Source of the DNA: Palsa-504 sp963819785
Lineage (GTDB): Bacteria; Actinomycetota; Actinomycetes; Streptosporangiales; Streptosporangiaceae
Direction of reading: 5' to 3'
Length of the DNA stretch: 64,000 nt
NCBI GenBank assembly: GCA_963819785.1
Contig: CAWFXW010000016.1
Span: forward strand, 372,001-436,000
This document shows, piece by piece, positions 52,174 to 61,440 of the stretch. Below the pieces are notes generated by a model, which did not search any database, was not told the origin of the DNA, and saw only the letters and a program-made list of their open reading frames with translations. Position numbers and translations under genes: made by a program. Numbering within the stretch: the first letter of the stretch is position 1; each line of letters starts with the position of its first letter.

Positions 52174-52860
52174 TCAGTAGTATCCGTTGGCTTCCTCGAA
52201 CCCCCACGCACCACACGGATTCCCGTAGATCCCCTTGATATAGGTAAGGCCCCACTTGATCTGCGTCGCCGGGTTCGTCTGCCAGTCCGGGCCGGCGCTG
52301 GCCATCTTGCTGCCCGGCAAGGCCTGCGGGATGCCGTACGCGCCGCTGGCGTTCTCCGCGTCGTAGCGCCAGCCGCTCTCCCGGTTCCACAGGTTAAGCA
52401 GGCAGCCGAAGTAGGTCTTCGGGCTGAAGCCGAAGCTGGCCATCATGTTGTAGGCGGTGGACTGCGCGGTGTTCGGGTCGGGCGGGGTGGATGTGACGTA
52501 GACGATGCCCCCGCCCCCCGTGCCGGTCCCGGCGCCGGTGCCGGGGTTGGCTGAGGCCACCTGGGCCGGGGAGGCCAGCTCCGGCTTGGCCACCAGGATC
52601 TTGGTGTTGGCCGCGTCCGTCATCGCGATCAGCTGCTCGCGCTCGGTTTCCAGCAGCGCCATGGTGTGGCTGCCCGGCACCGCCTCGATGGCCCGGGCGA
52701 CGTTGAAGGCGCCCGTCCCGGGGTTGAATACCTCCGCGCCGACCGCCACGCCGATGACCGCTATGGCGGCGAAAACCGCGACCGGAAAGACAATGCCGAC
52801 ACGCCGGATGAGGCCCCGCTTGCGCCTATTGCTGCGATTCCCCGTCCGGTGTCGCGACAA
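52174..52860 (-). CDS. secreted transglycosylase-like protein, paralogue
   Basis: 228 residues from TTG 52860 (L-S-R-H-R), with AAAGGA 5 nt upstream, the same start design as its paralogue. A basic N-terminus and one membrane helix/signal anchor (about 22-45, VGIVFPVAVFAAIAVIGVAV), a helical middle, a Gly-Thr linker, and the C-terminal domain NLWNRESGWRYDAENASGAY, IPQALPGSKMASAGPDWQTN, QIKWGLTYIKGIYGNPCGAW. Catalytic Glu in R-E-S-G-W. Likely peptidoglycan-cutting. Confidence 0.85.
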   Translation of the reverse strand: MSRHRTGNRSNRRKRGLIRRVGIVFPVAVFAAIAVIGVAVGAEVFNPGTGAFNVARAIEAVPGSHTMALLETEREQLIAMTDAANTKILVAKPELASPAQVASANPGTGAGTGTGGGGIVYVTSTPPDPNTAQSTAYNMMASFGFSPKTYFGCLLNLWNRESGWRYDAENASGAYGIPQALPGSKMASAGPDWQTNPATQIKWGLTYIKGIYGNPCGAWGFEEANGYY

Positions 52861-53235
52861 GGCAATCCTTTCTTCCGGCCATGCCCCGCCTCGATGCAGT
52901 GCCGGCCCGGCCTGCCGGGCCTGCCGGGCCCGCGCGGCCACCGCCGCCGCGCCGCCTATCCGCTGCACCTGACCTGGTGCGCCGTCCGGCCCGCCTCGCA
53001 CAGGTACCGCTGGCGCTCCACAATGCCAGAAAGGCCGCTGGAATGCGCGGGACTTCGGCGAGAAAACCCGGGCCCCGTTTACCTGCGCACTTGTGACGCT
53101 AATCACAAGTCAATAACACTGTTGGTAACCGGCGCGAATCAGGCAGTCATCTCGGCCATGTCCGCGTGGGCGTCCGGTCACGGTCCGGTGGCTGCGGGCT
53201 GCACAGGCCAGGGGTCCGGCTGACACAATCGGATC
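52861..53235. other. leader of the second transglycosylase and promoter of the next ligase
   Basis: 375 bp without a gene. It includes the perfect CRP-type palindrome 53090-53109 and a GC-rich stretch of GCCGGGCC-like repeats (52900-52935). No ribosomal or tRNA sequence is seen. Confidence 0.4.
53090..53109. promoter_or_regulatory. perfect CRP/GlxR-type palindrome
   Basis: CTTGTGACGCTAATCACAAG: exact TGTGA-N6-TCACA with two more symmetric bases on each side. It is 230 bp upstream of the transglycosylase start at 52860 and 127 bp upstream of the divergent ligase start at 53236, so it may serve either or both. Confidence 0.6.
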
Positions 53236-54816
53236 ATGGAAACGCCTCTGTCACCCCTTGACTTCGCCCGCCGGACCCGTCGGCTGCACGCCGATCGGGA
53301 GGCGGTTGTGGACGGCGAACTTCGCCTGTCCTACCGGCAGTTCTTCGACCGCTGCGACCGCTGGTCCGCCGCGCTGCAGGGGCTGGGCGTGCGGCAGGGG
53401 GACCGGGTGGCCACGATCGCGCCGAACACGCACGCGCAGCTGGAGGCGTTCTACGCCGTGCCGCAGATCGGGGCGGTGCTGGTACCGATCAACTACCGGC
53501 TGACGGCCGAGGACTTCGTCTACATCGTCAACCACTCCGGGGCCACGGTGGTCTGCGCGCACGGCGAATACCTGCAGACGGTGGACGGCGTCCGCGACCG
53601 GATGCCGGGCGTGCGCCACTTCGTGGCCTTCGAGGGCGCCGGTTCCCCGGACGGGGGCTGGCTGGACTACGAGGCGGCCGTCGCGGCCGCCGGCCCCGCC
53701 TTCGAACCGCCGGAGATCGGCGAGCGGGACCTGCTCACGATCAACTACACCAGCGGGACCACGGCACGCCCGAAGGGCGTGATGATCACGCACCGGAACG
53801 CCGCCATGAACACGATCGGCACGCTGCTGCACCTGCCGATGGCGGTGGGCGAGCGCTACCTGTGGACGCTGCCCATGTTCCACGCCAACGGCTGGACGTA
53901 CACCTGGACGGTCACGGCCGCGGCGGCGACCCACATCTGCCTGCGCAAGGTCGACCCGGCGACCATCTTCGCGCTGATCAGCGACGAGCACGTGAACTCG
54001 CTGTGCGCCGCGCCCACGGTGCTGATCTCGCTGGCCAGCGCGCCCGCCACCGTCCGCGGCGAGGTGCCGGCCGGGGTGCGGGTGGTGACCGCCGGGGCGC
54101 CGCCCGCGGCGGCCACCATCGAACGCCTGGAGGGCGAGTTCGGCTGGGAGGTCACCCAGGTCTACGGCCTGACCGAGACGGCGCCGTTCATCACGATCTG
54201 CGCGCCGCTGCCCGAGCACGAGGGCCTGTCGCTGGCCGACCGCTCGGTCATCAAGGCGCGGACCGGGGTGGAACTGCTGACCTCCGGCGAGCTTCGGGTG
54301 GTGGACAAGGACGGGAGCGAGGTGCCGGCGGACGGCCAGACCGTGGGCGAGATCGTGGTCCGCGGGAACGTGGTCATGGACGGGTACTACGAGGACCCCG
54401 AGGCGACCGAACGGGCCATGGGTGACGGCTGGTTCCACACCGGAGACGCGGCGGTGGTTCACCCGGACGGCTACACGCAGATCCGGGACCGGCTCAAGGA
54501 CGTGATCATCAGCGGCGGGGAGAACATCTCCTCGGTCGAGGTCGAGGGCACGCTGCTCCGCCACCCGGCGATCCGGGAGGTCGCGATCGTCGGCCTGCCG
54601 CACGAGCGGTGGGGCGAGACGCCGCACGCGTTCGTGGTGCTCGCCGAGAACGCGAGCACCACCGAGCACGACGTCATCGCCTTCACGCGGGCCCACCTGG
54701 CGCACTTCAAGGCCCCGACCGGCGTCACCTTCGTCGACGAGCTGCCGAAGACCGCGACCGGGAAGATCCAGAAGTTCGTCCTGCGGAAGGGCGCGCCCAA
54801 CCTGTCCGCCCAGTAG
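53236..54816 (+). CDS. acyl-CoA synthetase (AMP-forming)
   Basis: 526 residues. Motifs: YTSGTTARPKGVMITH, YGLTETAPF, GWFHTGDAAV, RLKDVIISGGENISSVEVEG and KTATGKIQKFVLRK. Clearly paralogous to the ligase at 44872-46491 over its full length. Substrate is probably a medium- or long-chain or aromatic acid and cannot be fixed from sequence. Followed at 22 bp by convergent ndk. Confidence 0.9.
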   Translation: METPLSPLDFARRTRRLHADREAVVDGELRLSYRQFFDRCDRWSAALQGLGVRQGDRVATIAPNTHAQLEAFYAVPQIGAVLVPINYRLTAEDFVYIVNHSGATVVCAHGEYLQTVDGVRDRMPGVRHFVAFEGAGSPDGGWLDYEAAVAAAGPAFEPPEIGERDLLTINYTSGTTARPKGVMITHRNAAMNTIGTLLHLPMAVGERYLWTLPMFHANGWTYTWTVTAAAATHICLRKVDPATIFALISDEHVNSLCAAPTVLISLASAPATVRGEVPAGVRVVTAGAPPAAATIERLEGEFGWEVTQVYGLTETAPFITICAPLPEHEGLSLADRSVIKARTGVELLTSGELRVVDKDGSEVPADGQTVGEIVVRGNVVMDGYYEDPEATERAMGDGWFHTGDAAVVHPDGYTQIRDRLKDVIISGGENISSVEVEGTLLRHPAIREVAIVGLPHERWGETPHAFVVLAENASTTEHDVIAFTRAHLAHFKAPTGVTFVDELPKTATGKIQKFVLRKGAPNLSAQ

Positions 54817-54837
54817 CTTTACCGGTCCGGGACTGCG

Positions 54838-55344
54838 CTACCAGTCGAACGCGTCGGCGGCGGACTGGTACTGGAAGAGTTCGTCCACGTCGAACCACAG
54901 GTCGATCTCGTACTTGGCTTCCTCCGGTTTGCCCGACGCGTGCACCAGGTTCGCGACCGCCTTGCCGGTCGCCACGGCGACCGCCTTGGACTGGTGCGCG
55001 AAGTCGCCTCGGATCGAGCCGGGCTGGGCCTCGTTCGGGTAGGTGGAGCCGACGATCTTGCGTACCGTGGCCACCGCGTCCTCGCCCTCGACCACGAACG
55101 CGATGACCGGTCCGCGCTGCATGAACCCCGCCGTGGCGTTGTAGACGGCCGCGCCCAGCCGCTCCTCCAGGTCGAAGTAGTGCTGGCGGGTGAAGTCGGC
55201 GTCCATCTGGCGCATTTTCATGCCGATGATCTTCAGCGACGCGTCTTCAAACCGCTGGATGATACGTCCGGCCAGGCCGCGGGCGACGGCATCCGGCTTG
55301 AGCACGACGAGCGTGCGCTCGCGCAATGGCTGAGACTCGGCCAC
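54838..55344 (-). CDS. ndk: nucleoside-diphosphate kinase
   Basis: 168 residues, longer than the usual 137 of actinobacterial Ndk. ERTLVVLKPDAVARGLAGRI at the N-terminus, KIIGMKMRQM, GSTYPNEAQPGSIRGDFA, and the phosphorylated His in NLVHASGKPEEAKYEIDLWF. The insertion between strands and the longer C-terminus resemble archaeal and chloroflexal forms. Balances NTP pools. Whether another, standard ndk exists in the genome is not visible here. Confidence 0.9.
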   Translation of the reverse strand: MAESQPLRERTLVVLKPDAVARGLAGRIIQRFEDASLKIIGMKMRQMDADFTRQHYFDLEERLGAAVYNATAGFMQRGPVIAFVVEGEDAVATVRKIVGSTYPNEAQPGSIRGDFAHQSKAVAVATGKAVANLVHASGKPEEAKYEIDLWFDVDELFQYQSAADAFDW

Positions 55345-55413
55345 GGTAGTCCTTTCAGTTTCCCCGAGATGGTCACAGAGTAGCGGCCCGCGCCTACGCT
55401 TTGGCCACGGCGG

Positions 55414-55884
55414 CTAGGCCGGATCCAGGGCCAGCGTCATGCAGATGCTGTACGGGTTGACGGTGTACTGGCCGAACGGCGGGCACGGCCGGAAACCCGC
55501 CTTGTGGTACAGCGCGCGGGCGGGGGCGAACGCGTCCATGGTCCCGGTTTCCAGGCTCACCCGCCGGTAGCCGCGGGCCCCGGCCTCGCGCAGCAGGCGG
55601 GTGAGCATGGCCTGCCCGACGCCCTGGCCCCGGGCCTCGGCCAGGGTGTGCATGGCCTTCAGCTCGGCGTGCGTCTCGTCCAGCCGCCGGATCGCGCCGA
55701 CGCCCATGAGCGACCCGTCGCGGCGGGCGCCGAACAGGGTGAGATCGGGGTCGGCCCAGGCCCGCGACCGCAACGCGTGCACGTGCTCGGGCGGGCTCTG
55801 GACCTGCGCGAAGGACAGGTGCCGGTTGAGGAGGGCGCGCACGTCGGCGGCGTCCGGGTCGGCCGCGGCGATGATCAAGTCCAC
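55414..55884 (-). CDS. GNAT-family N-acetyltransferase
   Basis: 156 residues. Acetyl-CoA loop AEARGQGVGQAMLTRLLREA (about 82-101), preceded by the strand AELKAMHTL and followed by YRRVSLETGTM and ARALYHKAGF. The substrate is unknown; it resembles the YafP/PhnO-like small GNATs. Single gene between ndk and the divergent oxygenase gene. Confidence 0.85.
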   Translation of the reverse strand: MDLIIAAADPDAADVRALLNRHLSFAQVQSPPEHVHALRSRAWADPDLTLFGARRDGSLMGVGAIRRLDETHAELKAMHTLAEARGQGVGQAMLTRLLREAGARGYRRVSLETGTMDAFAPARALYHKAGFRPCPPFGQYTVNPYSICMTLALDPA

Positions 55885-55930
55885 GTCCTATCCTTACCGG
55901 TAAGGGGCCACTGCTCCATACCGGCGCGAC

Positions 55931-56911
55931 ATGGGAGTTCAGATCGTGTCTTCCTCAGTTCCCGTGATCGACCTGACCCCGTGGTCCGGCGGCGACGAGG
56001 CGGGCCGCACGGCCGTGGCCGCGCAGGTCGACGCCGCGCTGCAGAGCGTGGGCTTCTTCCTGATCAGCGGGCACGGCGTGCCGGACGACCTGCGCGAGCG
56101 GGTCCGCGCGGAGGCCCGGGCGTTCTTCGCGCTGCCGGCGCGGGCCAAGCGGCACTACGCGGTCACCGTGGGCGGGCGGGGCTGGCTGCCGCCCGGCGTC
56201 GAGGCGAACGGCTACGCCGAGGGCACGGCGACCCCGCCGGACATGAAGGAGTCGTTCGCGGTCGGCGCCGACCGGCCTACCGGCGACCCGGAGGTCGACG
56301 GGTACTGGTTCCAGCCCAACGTCTACCCCGCCGAGGTGCCGGGCCTGCAGCCCGCGGTGGTCGCCTACCTGGCGCGCATGCGCGCGCTGGCCGACGAGCT
56401 CCTGGTGATCTGCGCGGCCGCGCTCGGCCTGGACGGCGACTTCTTCACCCGGCACACCGGACACGCCACCCACACGATGAACATCAACTGGTACCCGCCG
56501 ATGACGGTCGCCGGGCGGCCGGAACCGGGGCAGTTCCGGATCGGGCCGCACACCGACTTCGGGACCGTGACGATCCTGGACCGCGAGCCCGGCCGCGGCG
56601 GCCTGCAGGTGTGGCACGAGCAGGACGGCTGGGCGGACGCCCCCTACGTGCCCGGTACGTTCACCATCAACACCGGCGACCTGCTGGCCCGCTGGAGCGG
56701 CAAGCGGTGGAAGTCCAACCGGCACCGGGTGCTGCCGCCGCAGGCCGAGGCGCCCGACGAGGACCTGGTCTCGCTGGTCTACTTCTACGAGGCCGACCAC
56801 GACGCGGTGATCGAGTCGCTGCAGCCGCCCATCGGCAGGCCGAACGACTATCCGCCGGTGGTGTCGGCGCAGTTCCTGCGCAAGCTTCTGGACGCGATCA
56901 CGGTCGGTTAG
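55931..56911 (+). CDS. 2-oxoglutarate/Fe(II)-dependent oxygenase, isopenicillin N synthase-like
   Basis: 326 residues. N-terminal VPVIDLTPWSGG and GFFLISGHGVPDDLRERV are the DIOX_N domain. The jelly-roll core gives IGPHTDFGTVTIL (His-x-Asp) and SNRHRVLPP (distal His). Similar bacterial proteins oxidise small acids or nucleobases or act in antibiotic pathways; no partner gene identifies the substrate. Start ATG 55931; TCG-rich sequence follows. Confidence 0.88.
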   Translation: MGVQIVSSSVPVIDLTPWSGGDEAGRTAVAAQVDAALQSVGFFLISGHGVPDDLRERVRAEARAFFALPARAKRHYAVTVGGRGWLPPGVEANGYAEGTATPPDMKESFAVGADRPTGDPEVDGYWFQPNVYPAEVPGLQPAVVAYLARMRALADELLVICAAALGLDGDFFTRHTGHATHTMNINWYPPMTVAGRPEPGQFRIGPHTDFGTVTILDREPGRGGLQVWHEQDGWADAPYVPGTFTINTGDLLARWSGKRWKSNRHRVLPPQAEAPDEDLVSLVYFYEADHDAVIESLQPPIGRPNDYPPVVSAQFLRKLLDAITVG

Positions 56912-57301
56912 CGCCGGCCGCCTGTCAACCCGGTGCCCGCGCGGCGCGTCCTACGCCTCGTGAACGAAACCGGATCTCCCGGCGGGCCGACCCGCCCCGA
57001 GGCGCGCCTGCTGGCGCTGCGGTGCCTGGGCCTGCCGCAGGTAGCCCCGCGGACGCCGATGAGCAGGCGGCGCGCGCTGCGGTACCGGCTGGCCGCCTAC
57101 TTCGTCCGGCTCAAGCCCGGCACCACGGCCGAGCTGGCATCCCTGGTCCTGCGGATGAGCGACGAGGTCGACACGCGCGAGCGGATGCTCGAACGCCGTC
57201 CTCGGCTCGGCCGGGCGCGGGCCCGACGGGATACTGATCCAGCGGCCCCGGCTGGCGGCCGAGAAACCGCGGCGCGCCGGGTCCGTGAACCGGCTGGCCA
57301 G
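56912..57301. other. region without a clear gene
   Basis: A plus-strand frame from GTG 56933 includes ALRYRLAAYFVRLKPGTTAE and LASLVLRMSDEVDTRERML, which looks like real helical protein, but then runs into Arg/Ala-rich nonsense over the sigma gene. It may be a truncated small gene. Nothing else found. Confidence 0.3.
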
Positions 57302-57685
57302 CTAGTCAGGTGTGCTGGTAGCCGAGCCTGCGCAGCGCCTCGTGCGGGAAGCCAAGCTCGACGGCGCTCGCCTGGTCCAGCCTCGCCTGCTGGCCGTCAT
57401 CGGGTCGATGCCGTCCGCGTCGCTCGCGGCCGGCTCGGGCAGGTGCATTCCCGCTGGCTGCTCGCGGCGTGACTGCAGCATGTTCAGGCACACCCGGGCG
57501 ACGGCCGTGGTCAGCCAGCCGCCGAGATTCTCGATCTGGCCCGCGTCGGAGCGGCTCAGCCGCAGCCAGGTTTCCTGTACGGCGTCGTCGGCCTCGCTGG
57601 CCGAGCCGAGCATCCGGTAGGCGACCGCCCGCAGCCGCGCCCGGTGGGCCTCGAACCGTCCCGCCAGCACGTCGTGTTCGTCCAT
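57302..57685 (-). pseudogene. ECF sigma factor (SigJ-like), truncated
   Basis: From ATG 57685, residues 1-75 are sigma region 2: FEAHRARLRAVAYRMLGSAS, EADDAVQETWLRLSR and GGWLTTAVARVCLNMLQSRR. Region 4 and the SnoaL-like tail of SigJ proteins are missing. After SDADGID the frame is Arg/Ser-rich and stops at 57302. About 75 bp separate it from the divergent drrA remnant. Confidence 0.7.
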
Positions 57686-57759
57686 CGGTCACATTCCCCT
57701 GTCGTTTGCCGGACATACAGGTGACCGGCACGACCCCGCCGATGTGACAAGGGATCCCG

Positions 57760-58519
57760 ATGACACCGATCCTGCAGGCCCGCGGCCTCACCAAGAGCTA
57801 CGGCAAGACCCGGGCGCTGGCCGGGCTGGACCTCGTCGTCCAGCCGGGCCGGGTGGTGGCGTTGCTCGGTCCCAACGGAGCGGGGAAGACCACCTTCGTC
57901 CGGGCGGTGGCCACGCTGCTGCGCCCGGACGCCGGGACGCTGCACGTCGACGGCATCGACGCGCTGCGCAGGCCGGCCAGGGTGCGGCAGGTGATCGGCC
58001 TGGCGGGCCAGTTCGCGGCCGTCGAGGAGGCGATGACCGGCCGGGAGAACCTGGAGATGGGACGCGATCCGGAGCCTGGTCCGCGCGGGGACGGACGTCC
58101 TGCTGACCACGCAGTACCTCGACGAGGCCGACCGCCTCGCCTCCAACATCGTCATCATCGACCACGGCCAGGTGATCGCGGCCGGCACGCCCGCGGAGCT
58201 GAAGACCCGGGCCGGCGACGACATGATCGAGGTACACGTCCGCGACCCCGGCCACCTCCCGGCGGTCCGGGACGTGCTGGCCGGGATCGGCCACGATCCC
58301 CGGGCCGACGCCGCGCAGCGTCGCGCCTGCGTGGCGGTGGACGACGGCAGCAGCCGCCTGATGGACGTGCTGCGGGTCCTGGACGGCCTCGGCATCGCCG
58401 TCGAGGACATCTCGTTGCGCCGGCCGACGCTCGACGAGGTCTTCCTCGCCCTCACCGGGCCGCCCCCCGCTGCAGCCCGTCGGCGCCCCATCCGGCACGC
58501 ATACCAAGGAGGCATCGTC
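57760..58519 (+). pseudogene. drrA-like ABC transporter ATPase with internal deletion
   Basis: ATG 57760 starts a good DrrA protein: LTKSYGKTRALAGLDLVV, Walker A LLGPNGAGKTTF, and TGRENLEM. At about 58065 the text jumps, in another frame, to WDAIRSLVRAGTDVLLTTQY, LDEADRLASNIVIIDHGQ, and the DrrA C-terminal domain. About 90 codons are gone, including the ABC signature and Walker B, so no working ATPase can be made. The jump falls at TGGGACGCG, suggesting deletion at a short homology. The remaining 3' frame runs without stop into drrB. Confidence 0.8.
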
Positions 58520-59227
58520 ATGACCGACGCACCGGTGATCGCGCCATCCCCCGGTATCCCCCGGGCCGCGGTCAACCCGGGGGCAGGACTGTGGTCGAGC
58601 TCGGTCGCGGTGGCCGGGCGGATGGTGCGCAAGTTCGCCCGCACCCCGCAGCTCATCGTCTTCACCACCATCCAGAGCGCGCTGTTCCTGCTCATCTTCA
58701 GGTTCGCGTTCGGCGGCGCGATCAGCACCAGGGGCTCGCTGTCGTACGTCGATTTCCTGGTCCCCGGATTCATCACCACCACCTGCCTGTGGACCGGGAT
58801 GGGGGCTGCGACCGGGGTGGCCGACGACGTCGAGCACGGCTTCGTGGATCGGCTCCGGTCCCTCCCCATTCCACGCGCGGCGGTGCTGATCGGGCGCAGC
58901 CTCGCCGACACCGCCCTGATGGTGTGGGCGCTGGTGAGCGGCACCGCGCAGGCGGCCCAGTCGATGAGCCTGGCGGTGACCCCGCTGGTCTTCCTGTCCA
59001 GCGCCTACGTGCCGGTCGGGAGCATGCCCGGCGGGATCCGGCAGTTCGGCGAGATCCAGCCGCTGACCCCGATGGTCAACGCGGTGCGCGGCCTGGCCAC
59101 CGGGCCGGGCGGCGAGGCGCTGCTCGGGCACAGCACCGGCTACTACGTCGGGCTGTCGCTGGCCTGGGCGGCGGGCATCTTCGTGGTGTTCGGGCTGCTG
59201 GCGGCGGCGCGCTTCGCACGGCGCTGA
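58520..59227 (+). pseudogene. drrB-like ABC-2 permease with internal deletion
   Basis: ATG 58520 has a perfect AAGGAGG site. 235 residues: FTTIQSALFLLIFRFAFGG, YVDFLVPGFI, GRSLADTALMVWALV, then directly SGTAQAAQSMSLAV and PLVFLSSAYVPVGSMPGGIR. In DrrB proteins about 45-60 residues (two helices) stand between WALV and the QAA motif. The deletion is in frame. With the drrA partner broken, the pair cannot act as an exporter. Confidence 0.7.
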
Positions 59228-59344
59228 GCGACGGGCCGCACTTGACAGGGTCGGCGGGAGCGCTGACACTTGGCGGCCGACGTCACGATCACTTCGGCAG
59301 CCGGCGTGCCGTGACCATGCGCCGGACCGGCGGCCGGGCCAGCG

Positions 59345-60200
59345 TCAGGACGGGAGGCGGACCGTGCGCAGGAAGGCCGGCATGAGCCAGGGCCGGCGAC
59401 CACTGATGATGATTTTCCTGGTCAGGACGGCTTGCGGCTTGCTGATGCGGCCGAACATCATCATGTTGAGGGTCGCCGGGTCGAACCGGTACCTTAGCGT
59501 CAGCGCCGGGCCCGGCCGGCTCCGCGCTGACCTGGCCGTTCCGGACCACGATCGTGACGGGAGCGGTGTAGCCGGACCGGAACTCCACGGCGATGCGCCG
59601 CCGCAGCGGCCGCTTGCTGCCCTCGAGCAGCCGGCCCTGCTCCCCGTTGGCCAGCCCGACATAGAAAAGGTCGAAGAAGAGCGCGGCGTCCTGCGCGGGC
59701 ATCGCCCACGGGATCTTGACGGCGCTGGCTATGTCGTTTCCGTGGATGAGCAGTTCGTTCACCATGTGCGCGAACATCCCGGCCAGCGTCGGCCGGGCCT
59801 CGCCGAGCCAGGAAAAGGTCTCGTCCGGGTCGTGATCCTGGCTCGTCGTCAGCATGAGGTCGACATGGTGGCGCAGCGTATCCAGCAGGCGGCTTACGTC
59901 GCGCTCGAGGAAGTGGCTCATCACCTGGTCGTTGAGGCCGTGGACGGTGTCAACGGTGGTGGCCGCTATCGCCTCGGTCAGGCCCGGCATCTGAAAGGGA
60001 GGCTCCGCGACCCGCAACAGCATCGTGTTCAGGAAGCTGATGGTGGTCACGTGCGCGGTGACGTCGGCGACCGACCACCCGGCGGATGCCCTGGCCGCAG
60101 GGTCAGGGACCGAGGCCACCAGTTCGCAGAATCGCCCGGCCGTCGTGCGGACGGAGTCGCGGACGGCACTCCACTGATCTTCGGTGACAGGAGCGGTCAT
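59345..60200 (-). CDS. DinB/maleylpyruvate isomerase-like protein, frameshifted near the end
   Basis: ATG 60200. The N-terminal four-helix bundle (WSVADVTAHVTTISFLNTML, HMVNELLIHGNDIA with the metal-binding His) is the mycothiol-dependent isomerase fold, followed by an SCP2-like C-domain (AVEFRSGYTAPVTIVVRNGQ). Near 59500 the frame changes. The true end LTLRYRFDPATLNMMMFGRI, SKPQAVLTRKIIISGRRPW is in another frame and stops at 59345; the unshifted frame runs to 59289. One base in GGGCCCGGCGC would repair it. Confidence 0.75.
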
Positions 60201-60254
60201 GCTGCCCTCTCAACGCTCCACGGACCAGCCGGACCGGTTTAGCATAACATTGAT

Positions 60255-60578
60255 ATGCTTCGCGCAAGAACGGATAGGGCCGCCACCGCCCGGCTGTCCA
60301 TCGTCGACGGCGACATCACCGTCGGCCGCCTGGGCGGCGACACGGAGATCCGCACCGTGAGGGGCGCCATCCAGGTCACCGAAGCCACCCGGGGCACGGT
60401 GGTGCTGCGCACCGAGACCGGCGCGATCACCGTCGGCGCCGCCGGAGTCCCAGCCGCCCTCGACGCCGGTACCACGCTGGGCCGGATCCGCAACGCGCTC
60501 GCGAACACCGGCGGCACCCCGGGCCTGACCATCCACGCCACCAGCACCGTCGGCGACATCGCCGCCCGCAGCCGGTAA
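60255..60578 (+). pseudogene. truncated DUF4097 beta-helix protein
   Basis: 107 residues that match only the C-terminal half of DUF4097 proteins: TARLSIVDGDITVGRLGGDT, EIRTVRGAIQVTEATRG, VVLRTETGAITVGAA and IHATSTVGDIAARS. The usual N-terminal half is missing and no ribosome site precedes the ATG. In other actinobacteria DUF4097 genes often precede drrAB, so this may be another piece of the same lost operon. Confidence 0.6.
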
Positions 60579-60915
60579 GGAGCAGAAGACCCTCCACCAC
60601 AGCTGACCATGAACCGGCCGGACAGGGCCGTCAGACCAGCAGGCCTGACGGCCCTGAAACGCACGACTGCCGGACCTGCCACCACTGTTCGGTCTGCGAT
60701 CTGAAATGACCATCTGCAGATCAAGCAGGCGGCACGGCATAGGTATGACGAAGCAGATGCTGTCCGCTTACCCTGCGGGCTACGTGCAATCCCCGCAGAA
60801 TTCTCTGTCTGGTGTCCGGCAGGACAAATTAAGCGCGGCGCGGCGCGGCGATGAGGGTGCTGGAAACCTGATTGTCTACGCTGTGCCTCAATTCAAGGAA
60901 AGGGGCCACGAGCGT
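60579..60915. other. leader region of lsr2
   Basis: 337 bp without a gene. It is AT-richer than its surroundings, with the ribosome site AAAGGGG about 10 nt before ATG 60916 and probable promoters around 60770-60880. Confidence 0.45.
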
Positions 60916-61260
60916 ATGGCACAAAAGATACAGACCCTGCTCGTTGATGACCTCGACGGCGGCCAGGCCGACGACACCGTGCGCTTCGGTCTCGACGGCA
61001 TCGACTACGAGATCGACCTGAGCGTTAAGCACGCGGAGGCGCTGCGGAAGGCACTGGCGCCCTATCTCGCCACCGCGCGCCGAGCACACGGATCCGCCGC
61101 CCGGCGGCCGGGCCGAGGCGGACGCAGGGCCGCTCGCTCGGATGGAGCCGCCCCGACAGCGGTTCGCGAATGGGCCAGGTCGCAGGGGATCGCGGTCAAG
61201 GATCGCGGGCGGGTGCCAGCTGATCTGGTCGCCAGGTTCAAGTCGGCGACAGGCCAGTAG
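60916..61260 (+). CDS. lsr2: Lsr2 histone-like nucleoid protein
   Basis: 114 residues. The N-terminal dimerisation domain MAQKIQTLLVDDLDGGQADD, FGLDGIDYEIDLS and HAEALRKAL is followed by a basic linker (RRPGRGGRRAARS). The C-terminal DNA-binding domain is VREWARSQGIAVKDRGRVPA with the R-G-R minor-groove hook. It silences AT-rich and horizontally gained DNA; it lies itself in a region full of gene remnants. Confidence 0.95.
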   Translation: MAQKIQTLLVDDLDGGQADDTVRFGLDGIDYEIDLSVKHAEALRKALAPYLATARRAHGSAARRPGRGGRRAARSDGAAPTAVREWARSQGIAVKDRGRVPADLVARFKSATGQ

Positions 61261-61440
61261 AAATCATCCGCGGCAACGGCCCCTCCAGCCGCCCGGGGAA
61301 GAACGAACTGCTGCGACGGTGATGACGTAGCGGGAACGGTATCCGGGGCTTATGCTTGGGCGCTATCCGGAATTAGAGTCGGCGCCCGCGGAGCCGATCC
61401 CGCTGTTCGCCGCGGTGGCCGGAAGCCGTGCGGCGGGACG

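Noticed and set aside
56933..57472. 179-residue protein gene
   Set aside because: The first 80 codons look protein-like, but the rest is the antisense of the sigma factor fragment; at most a truncated gene.
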